64,000 nucleotides of DNA from Metaruminococcus_A sp050943475 (GTDB taxonomy: Bacteria; Bacillota; Clostridia; Oscillospirales; Ruminococcaceae). This document shows positions 59,286-64,000 of the stretch, piece after piece (the first letter of the stretch is position 1; every line of letters begins with the position of its first letter). The stretch lies in contig JBMNPF010000008.1 of assembly GCA_050943475.1 (NCBI GenBank), positions 62,001 through 126,000 on the forward strand. Reading direction: 5' to 3'. The notes under the pieces are model-generated. The model made no database searches, was not told where the DNA came from, and saw nothing but the letters and a program-made list of their open reading frames with translations. The position numbers and the translations under genes were made by a program.

Positions 59286-60104
59286 ATGGAAATTTCAAAC
59301 ACCCAGATACACTGCAGTGAAAATGCCCCGTGGATTGTTTTGATTCACGGATTTGGCGGCAGCAAAAAAATGTGGAGCAAACAGGTAGAGGCGTTTAAAA
59401 ACCGCTATAACCTGATGATTGTAGAACTGCCAGGCCATGGCGAAGCCTCCAACCATCTCTCCGAAATGGAACATGTCGGTTTGCAGGACATTGCCGAAGC
59501 CGTGGTGGCACTTTTACAAAGCGAAGGCATTGCAAAGGCGAATTTCATCTGCGTCTCAATGGCCACTCTGATAATGTCCGCCATTGCAGAAGCACATCCG
59601 GAAGTTGTCAATTCGGTTATCCTGTGCGGCGCGGTTTTTGGGATGAACCGTATCTCGGAACTGACGTTCCGCTTCGGGAACCTGCTCAAGCACCTGCTGC
59701 CCTACATGGCGATGGTGCGGATGCTCGCCATGATTTTAATGCCCAACCGCACCCACAAAATTTCGCGCAAATTTCTGGTTCAGGAGTGCAGAAATTTAGG
59801 GCGCGCGGAATTTATCAAGTGGTACAGCGTTTTGACAGGCGAAATTTACCGGCTGCATGACAATATGTCCTGTTTTAAAGGGATTGAAAGCCTGGTGATT
59901 ATGGGCAGTGAGGACCATGTTTTTCTGCGGGACGCCATCGGCTCTCTGCGGAATTTCCAAAACCGGATCAAACTGCGGTTTATCCGGCAGTGCGGTCACG
60001 TATGCAGTTTGCAGAAATGGCGGGAATTCAATGAAATTTCCAGTACCTTTTTTGAAACAGTCACCGCCGCAAGTACCGTAAAGCAACCGGCTTTACAGCG
60101 GTGA
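59286..60104 (+). CDS. Alpha/beta hydrolase with altered nucleophile elbow
   Basis: 272 aa. Oxyanion strand LIHGFGGSKKMW and the ELPGHGEAS loop are typical. The presumed nucleophile Ser91 is in CVSMA, lacking both flanking glycines of the G-x-S-x-G elbow; the acid and His may be in GSEDHVF and CGHVCS. Probable esterase or related enzyme of unknown substrate. The ATG at 59286 follows GAGG; the frame opens earlier (59157), but TGTGCTATAAT at 59231-59241 looks like its promoter, so upstream starts are unlikely. Confidence 0.82.
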   Translation: MEISNTQIHCSENAPWIVLIHGFGGSKKMWSKQVEAFKNRYNLMIVELPGHGEASNHLSEMEHVGLQDIAEAVVALLQSEGIAKANFICVSMATLIMSAIAEAHPEVVNSVILCGAVFGMNRISELTFRFGNLLKHLLPYMAMVRMLAMILMPNRTHKISRKFLVQECRNLGRAEFIKWYSVLTGEIYRLHDNMSCFKGIESLVIMGSEDHVFLRDAIGSLRNFQNRIKLRFIRQCGHVCSLQKWREFNEISSTFFETVTAASTVKQPALQR

Positions 60105-60142
60105 ATCGGTTTGGCTGTTTTAGCCCGCCCTAAAGTTATTTT

Positions 60143-60187
60143 ACCAATCAAAGAGCAGGGGGCGTTGCCCCCTGCTCTTTGATTGGT
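60143..60187. repeat. Perfect 21-bp inverted repeat without T-tract
   Basis: Arms 60143-60163 and 60167-60187 (ACCAATCAAAGAGCAG... with a GTT loop) pair perfectly. It lies between two converging genes and may stop transcription from both sides, but no run of T follows. Confidence 0.7.
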
Positions 60188-60223
60188 ATTTGAAGGATTG
60201 ATTATTACCTGTTCTAAGAAAAC

Positions 60224-60673
60224 TTAAGCCATTAAATAGGTGGCAAGAATTTCGTTAACCTGCTTGCCGTCCGCCTTACCCTTCACCTGCGGCATCAGTT
60301 CACGCATAATAATCCCTTTCTGTTTCGCTGTCGGCTGTTCCAGCCCCAGCTTTGCCAGCACTGCTTCAATGGTGCTGCGGATCTGCGCTTCGTCCATTTG
60401 CTCCGGCATAAATTCCGAAAGAACACCGATTTTATAACGGCATTCCTCAGCGATATCCTGCCGATCAGTCGGCGCACTTTCCAGCGTTTCCTTGGTCTGT
60501 TTGAGTTCCCGCGCAACAATGGCGGTTTCTTCTTCTGGGGTTAAATCCGCACGTTTCTGAATAACGCCGTTTTTCAGCGCCGCTAAAAGGTTGGAAAGCA
60601 CATCCTTGCGCTTTGCATCCCGCGCTTTCATTGCAGCCATCATCTGGCCTCTGACATCTTCGACCATGCCCAT
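60224..60673 (-). CDS. GatB/YqeY domain protein
   Basis: 149 aa. YqeY-type helical bundle: MKARDAKRKDVLSNLLAALKN, then KIGVLSEFMPEQMDE and the C-terminal tRNA-binding-like subdomain as in the GatB tail (KGIIMRELMPQVKGKADGKQVNEI). Stand-alone YqeY proteins are widespread; proposed to bind tRNA, with function unclear. The ATG at 60673 has GAGGTG at proper spacing. Confidence 0.92.
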   Translation of the reverse strand: MGMVEDVRGQMMAAMKARDAKRKDVLSNLLAALKNGVIQKRADLTPEEETAIVARELKQTKETLESAPTDRQDIAEECRYKIGVLSEFMPEQMDEAQIRSTIEAVLAKLGLEQPTAKQKGIIMRELMPQVKGKADGKQVNEILATYLMA

Positions 60674-60761
60674 AAAAATGCACCTCATTTGAATTGGTTT
60701 TAACCAGGGGTTTCCCCTGCTGTGCTGATATTATTATACCCTATGTTTCCCTTGATTTCAA

Positions 60762-60791
60762 TTGATACAACGCGATAAACTGTGCTATACT
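60762..60791 (+). promoter_or_regulatory. Promoter of the small GNAT gene
   Basis: TTGATA (60762-60767), 18-bp spacer, TATACT (60786-60791) with an upstream TGC extension. Confidence 0.6.
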
Positions 60792-60822
60792 AAACTTAAT
60801 CAACCATGAAAGGACGTTTATT

Positions 60823-61095
60823 ATGGAATTTAAAACCGAGTCCAACTGCATTTTCAGTACCAACGAACAGGGAAAAACCATTGCCGAAATCACCTTTCCC
60901 GAAGTGGAAGCCGGCGTTGTCGATATCAACCACACCTTCGTGGACGACTCGCTGCGCGGACAAGGGGTTGCGGGAAAATTAATGGAACTTGCAGTGCAAG
61001 CTCTGCGCTCCTCCGGAAAAAAAGCGGTGTGTAGCTGCTCTTATGCCTCCAAATGGTTTGAAAAGCACCCGGAGCAGGCAGACCTGTTAAAATAA
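60823..61095 (+). CDS. Small GNAT-like N-acetyltransferase (YidJ/YjdJ type)
   Basis: 90-aa minimal GNAT fold: DINHTFVDDSLRGQGVAGKLMELA contains the acetyl-CoA pyrophosphate-binding R-G-Q-G-V-A motif, followed by CSYASKWFEKHPE. Members of this short family are often of unknown substrate. Own promoter and AAAGGACG ribosome site. The next small gene follows after 93 nt. Confidence 0.9.
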   Translation: MEFKTESNCIFSTNEQGKTIAEITFPEVEAGVVDINHTFVDDSLRGQGVAGKLMELAVQALRSSGKKAVCSCSYASKWFEKHPEQADLLK

Positions 61096-61188
61096 AGCTT
61101 GGATACGGGGCCTTTTTTGGAAAATACGCATGGATCCCGCATAATTTTCCAAGATTTTGCAGATGCTATACCCGGAGGTGAGAGTCAG

Positions 61189-61362
61189 ATGCAGGAATAC
61201 TCCGGGCTTTACAACCTGATTGAACACGAAACAAGCGCCAAAGAGTTTTATGACTCCCTGCCGGATCGCATCCGGGACCAAATCTGCCAACAGGCGGATA
61301 CCATTGACAGCGAAACGAGCCTCAAAAATATGGCGCAGCAGTTTTTGGAACAGGAAGGATAA
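61189..61362 (+). CDS. 57-aa conserved-looking small protein, unknown
   Basis: Starts MQEYSGLYNLIEHETSAKEF; acidic, helical, no membrane segment or Cys pair. The ATG at 61189 has an excellent GGAGGTGAG; the frame reads open from 61099 but without a ribosome site there. Probably in one unit with the GNAT gene. Function unknown. Confidence 0.65.
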   Translation: MQEYSGLYNLIEHETSAKEFYDSLPDRIRDQICQQADTIDSETSLKNMAQQFLEQEG

Positions 61363-61475
61363 ACCAAAGGTCTGGGCAACCGGGCCTTTTTTCTTTTCCG
61401 CTTCTGGCGGTTTTCGGCCAATGCTGTTATAATGGGCACAGGCCCATAATTAAAACAGAATTGGAGAGGATTTTT

Positions 61476-62171
61476 ATGGAAGTTATCCCATCCCGTATGC
61501 TCAACGGCCTGTATATTTGGCTGGATATTGCTTTTCTGTGTTTTTTGTTCATCCTGCTGCTGGTGCGTAAAAAGTATACCGCGGCTTTATTCGGCCTGTT
61601 TGGCGGCATCCTTTACTTTGTGGTTGATTACGGCGGATTTTACATGCTGCTGCACACCCGTGTGGTAACAGGCGCGGATCCGTTCTGGTTTCTGCTCTGG
61701 CTGAGCATAAGTTACGGTTTTACCAATTTTGTCTGGATTTGGCTTTGGCTGGATCGGGACAAGCATATTTTTGAATGGTCGGTCATCATTGTCAGCGGAT
61801 GGTTCGCCTCCGCCTTGCTTAGTCAGAATTTTGGAGGCGGGTTTGGGGAAATTTCGATCTCCCGCGGGACGGGAAGCTACCACGGCGTTATGGCGGCCAT
61901 CCTCTTTGTGGGTTACGCCATTCTCTGTGTGTACAACATGCGCGTGCCAAAGGAACAGCGCGCCCCGCTCGGCTGGATTCTTGCCATTGGCGTTCTTGTC
62001 CAGTTTGCGTGGGAATTTGTTCTGCTCATATCCGGCATAAGAGCGCAGGGGATTGCCCCGCTCATTGTCAATTCCCTGCTGGAAACCAACCTTGGACTGC
62101 CTTATATTTACTTCATCCATAAGGCTGTTACAAAACGGCGCAACGAGGATTTGAGCCGTGCTGCCGTGTAA
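61476..62171 (+). CDS. Seven-helix membrane protein, unknown function
   Basis: 231 aa with about seven hydrophobic helices, many aromatic residues (WLDIAFLCFLFI, FWFLLWLSISYGF, VWIWLWLDRD) and a basic C-terminus. No transport or enzyme motif recognised. ATG at 61476 with GGAGAGGA. TATAAT at 61428-61433 is a plausible -10; the -35 is weak. Confidence 0.75.
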   Translation: MEVIPSRMLNGLYIWLDIAFLCFLFILLLVRKKYTAALFGLFGGILYFVVDYGGFYMLLHTRVVTGADPFWFLLWLSISYGFTNFVWIWLWLDRDKHIFEWSVIIVSGWFASALLSQNFGGGFGEISISRGTGSYHGVMAAILFVGYAILCVYNMRVPKEQRAPLGWILAIGVLVQFAWEFVLLISGIRAQGIAPLIVNSLLETNLGLPYIYFIHKAVTKRRNEDLSRAAV

Positions 62172-62273
62172 TTTACAAATTATCCATACAAAGGCAACGA
62201 ACGGATTACAACCGTGCCCGCAAACCGCGCTATACTAAATTGGTCGATTGTAATTTGAATGGAGGCTCCTTGC

Positions 62274-62666
62274 ATGAACTGGTTGCAAAGGATGCTGGCG
62301 GGCCGCTATGGCACCGACCAGCTTTCGATTGCTTTATTTGTCCTTTACTTTCTTTTGTTTTTCCTGAGTTTTATTCCCTACTGCTGGTTTTTCTCCTGGA
62401 TTGGCTTATTGCTGTTTGCGGTTATACTGTTCCGTACCTTTTCACGGAATACCGTGAAACGCTACCGGGAAAATCAAATCTTTTTGCGATACTGGAATCC
62501 AGTCAAAAACTGGTTTCTCAATTTAAAGCGGCGTTTCCGGGACCGTAAAACCCACCGTTACTACAAATGCCCAAACTGCAAGCAGAAGCTTCGTGTACCC
62601 AAGGGCCGCGGACGGATTAAAATCACCTGTCCCAAATGCCGTACTCAATTTATTAAAAAAACATAA
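62274..62666 (+). CDS. Membrane protein with C-terminal zinc ribbon
   Basis: 130 aa. One or two hydrophobic helices (SIALFVLYFLLFFLSFI...GLLLFAVILF), a basic linker rich in Arg and Lys, then a zinc ribbon YYKCPNCKQKLRVPKGRGR and KITCPKCRTQF. The ATG at 62274 (MNWLQRML) follows TGGAGG; a second overlapping frame (62240-62548) is a shadow. Function unknown. Confidence 0.85.
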   Translation: MNWLQRMLAGRYGTDQLSIALFVLYFLLFFLSFIPYCWFFSWIGLLLFAVILFRTFSRNTVKRYRENQIFLRYWNPVKNWFLNLKRRFRDRKTHRYYKCPNCKQKLRVPKGRGRIKITCPKCRTQFIKKT

Positions 62667-62671
62667 GAAAA

Positions 62672-62706
62672 CACCTCCCGTATTGAAATGAAACCGGGAG
62701 GTGTTG
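62672..62706 (+). terminator. Terminator of the zinc-ribbon membrane protein gene
   Basis: AACACCTCCCG/CGGGAGGTGTT with a 13-nt loop, then GCATTT; 5 nt after the stop. The T-tract is poor. Confidence 0.65.
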
Positions 62707-62728
62707 CATTTAAGGGATATTTGAATCA

Positions 62729-62765
62729 GAAAAGGCCCGTCCTGTCAGGACAGGCCTTGTTTTTA
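62729..62765. terminator. Terminator shared by converging genes
   Basis: AAGGCC-CGTCCTG / CAGGAC-AGGCCTT stem with A/T tracts on both sides, overlapping the end of the DUF4358 gene. Confidence 0.75.
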
Positions 62766-63230
62766 TCCAAAATAGGAATTGATAATTTCTTCCGCTTTGG
62801 CATTGTCATCCGAGACGCACATAGCCACATAGCTGCCGCTCGTCTTAATCACTGCGCTGTCGAGCTTCGGCACTTCATCCGGGCCGTAATCCTCATAGCC
62901 GGCTTTCTGATAGGCAACACGGTCTTCCAGCGCCTCTTTGATTGCGGCCACGCCGTCCGCGCTGTTTGCTTCTACAACAACAATCTCCTCAGCAGTAGCG
63001 CCGGAGCTGGTATAGGCAACCGCCGTTTTAATCGACTCCATATCCATTTTATAAACGGTGGCAAACATATCATCCGAAATTTTGCTTAAATCATCCTTAT
63101 AGGTGATCTGGGTTTTCAGGTCTTCTGCCAGCTTGGTCACATCAACGTCTTTGGCCTGTTCCCCGCCCTGGCATCCAGCAAAGAAACACACCATGAGCAG
63201 CATAACTGCCGCGGCTGCAAATTTTTTCAT
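62763..63230 (-). CDS. DUF4358 family lipoprotein
   Basis: 155 aa with a signal peptide and lipobox FFAGC. The mature domain is strand/helix-mixed (DVTKLAEDLKTQITY, EIVVVEANSADGVAAIKEALEDRV) as in DUF4358 proteins of Clostridia. The second ATG (63230) has AGGAGA at proper spacing. It follows the SGNH hydrolase gene by 21 nt; this pairing, often with an MBOAT O-acyltransferase, suggests a role in cell-wall or exopolysaccharide acylation. Confidence 0.88.
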   Translation of the reverse strand: MKKFAAAAVMLLMVCFFAGCQGGEQAKDVDVTKLAEDLKTQITYKDDLSKISDDMFATVYKMDMESIKTAVAYTSSGATAEEIVVVEANSADGVAAIKEALEDRVAYQKAGYEDYGPDEVPKLDSAVIKTSGSYVAMCVSDDNAKAEEIINSYFG

Positions 63231-63251
63231 CGTCATTCTCCTTTTGACAAA

Positions 63252-64000
63252 CTATTTCTGCACGGTATGGCTCATGAGGTAATCGCGCCACTTAATGCAG
63301 TAATCTTTATTTAAGTGGATTCCGTCGGTAGTCGCCTCGCTGACGAGCCAACCATCCGCCGAAACGGCTTCGCCCGGATCCACATAATAAACCTCTTTGG
63401 ATTTTACCATTGATTTGATGAGCGTATTAAAGCGGTTGATATTGTCGTTGTTATAAACCGCATCGCCCGCTTTTTTCTCCGACACCGGCATAATAAGCTG
63501 GATGTAGATAATTGCATTTGGGCTTGTCGCCTTTACCGTGTCAATGAGCTTGCTGTATTCTTCAATGAAAACGTCGGTATTCGGCCAGCCTAGCTCATTG
63601 ATGCCGAGCATGATGTAGACCTTGCCGAAGGACTGCTGCTTAAGCGCATTTTCTACGGTGGTCATGCTGCCGTCCTTAGCCTGGATGACATTTTTGGTAA
63701 ATGCCGTCCGGACCGACAGGCCCTTGTAGGCATAATAGGTCGCGTTGTCAACGCCGCTGTACATCATAAACCCTTCGGTGCGGGAATCCCCAATGAAAAG
63801 TGCATCGTCAAAATAGGACATATCCACCGCGGGAGCCAGCGGCACCGGTGCATCATGCGTTGCAGGCGTAATGGGGATGGAAGAATCCGGTATGCCGGAT
63901 ACAGTCTGGGACTGCGACTGCGAAATCTGTGCCTGTTTTTCCGACCAATCCTTCATAATGGTGCTGGGGGTCAGCACGGAACCTTCTGTGCTCTCAGCCG
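63252..64000 (-). CDS. SGNH/GDSL hydrolase family protein, 5' end beyond window
   Basis: At least 249 codons; the frame is open to the window edge with no ribosome site near the first GTG (63977), so the N-terminal anchor lies outside. SGNH motifs: FIGDSRTEGF, MLGINELGW and DGIHLN. Paralogue of the protein at 6413. The Ser/Gln-rich stretch before the domain (QISQSQSQTVS) is a probable linker from a membrane anchor. Co-transcribed with the DUF4358 lipoprotein gene. Confidence 0.88.
   Translation of the reverse strand, partial: AESTEGSVLTPSTIMKDWSEKQAQISQSQSQTVSGIPDSSIPITPATHDAPVPLAPAVDMSYFDDALFIGDSRTEGFMMYSGVDNATYYAYKGLSVRTAFTKNVIQAKDGSMTTVENALKQQSFGKVYIMLGINELGWPNTDVFIEEYSKLIDTVKATSPNAIIYIQLIMPVSEKKAGDAVYNNDNINRFNTLIKSMVKSKEVYYVDPGEAVSADGWLVSEATTDGIHLNKDYCIKWRDYLMSHTVQK

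Overview
The window looks like the chromosome of a spore-forming anaerobic Clostridia bacterium, probably in or near the Oscillospiraceae/Ruminococcaceae. This taxonomy is inferred from gene content: a complete rnfCDGEAB operon, NfnAB, an alpha/beta-type small acid-soluble spore protein, a SpoIIM-like protein, a SCIFF peptide with its radical SAM maturase, a collagen-like spore-surface-type protein, TIGR04086, YesL and DUF4358 proteins. Genes sit on both strands in short operons. Ribosome binding sites are strong AGGAGG types, TTG and GTG starts are common, and many promoters are near-perfect sigma-A boxes with 17-bp spacers. No phage, IS element, CRISPR array or rRNA was seen.

Layout. 0-8 kb (minus): 5' part of uvrA, uvrB with a LexA-like box, a diguanylate cyclase, a ZIP metal transporter behind a long leader, an SGNH hydrolase and radC. 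8-10.5 kb (plus): RluA-type pseudouridine synthase and an ApgM-like metalloenzyme. 10.6-20.3 kb (minus): TSCPD protein/malic enzyme/PHP phosphoesterase, YesL, SpoIIM-like, proC, the SCIFF locus with yajC, and nfnAB. 20.4-29 kb: GHL10-type lipoprotein, a methyltransferase, a degenerate S26 signal-peptidase-like membrane protein, the rnf operon. 29-35.4 kb: SASP, a thioredoxin/rhodanese/CoA-disulfide-reductase operon next to a Crp/Fnr regulator, two obscure proteins, an orphan peptide-binding lipoprotein. 35.7-44.7 kb: glmS, twin zinc-ribbon/TM2 proteins, the DUF951-prfA-ywlC-coaE-M18 operon, and a divergent pair (unknown protein, S1-domain protein). 44.7-49.5 kb: adaptor plus MacB-like permease with no ATPase, a TetR/antiporter pair with clear operators, tRNA-Ser. 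49.8-52.7 kb: preQ1-I riboswitch and queT, a 43-aa membrane peptide, a P-loop kinase, tRNA-Leu and an AT-rich methyltransferase. 52.7-64 kb: cysteine synthase family protein, SDR, collagen-like protein, thioredoxin, MATE, siroheme/4Fe-4S reductase, alpha/beta hydrolase, YqeY, GNAT, small membrane proteins, DUF4358 lipoprotein and a second SGNH hydrolase that runs off the end.

How the genes work together. NfnAB (NADH, ferredoxin, NADPH), Rnf (ferredoxin, NAD, ion gradient) and malic enzyme outline fermentative redox balancing. The thioredoxin/rhodanese/CoADR operon, with a TGTGA-N5-TCACA palindrome centred at about -41 of its predicted promoter, looks like a regulated sulfane-sulfur or disulfide module. 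The sequence shows several regulatory devices directly: LexA-like box, preQ1-I aptamer, two TetR operators flanking a promoter, and the Crp/Fnr-type site. All functions are assigned by reading motifs; no searches were run.
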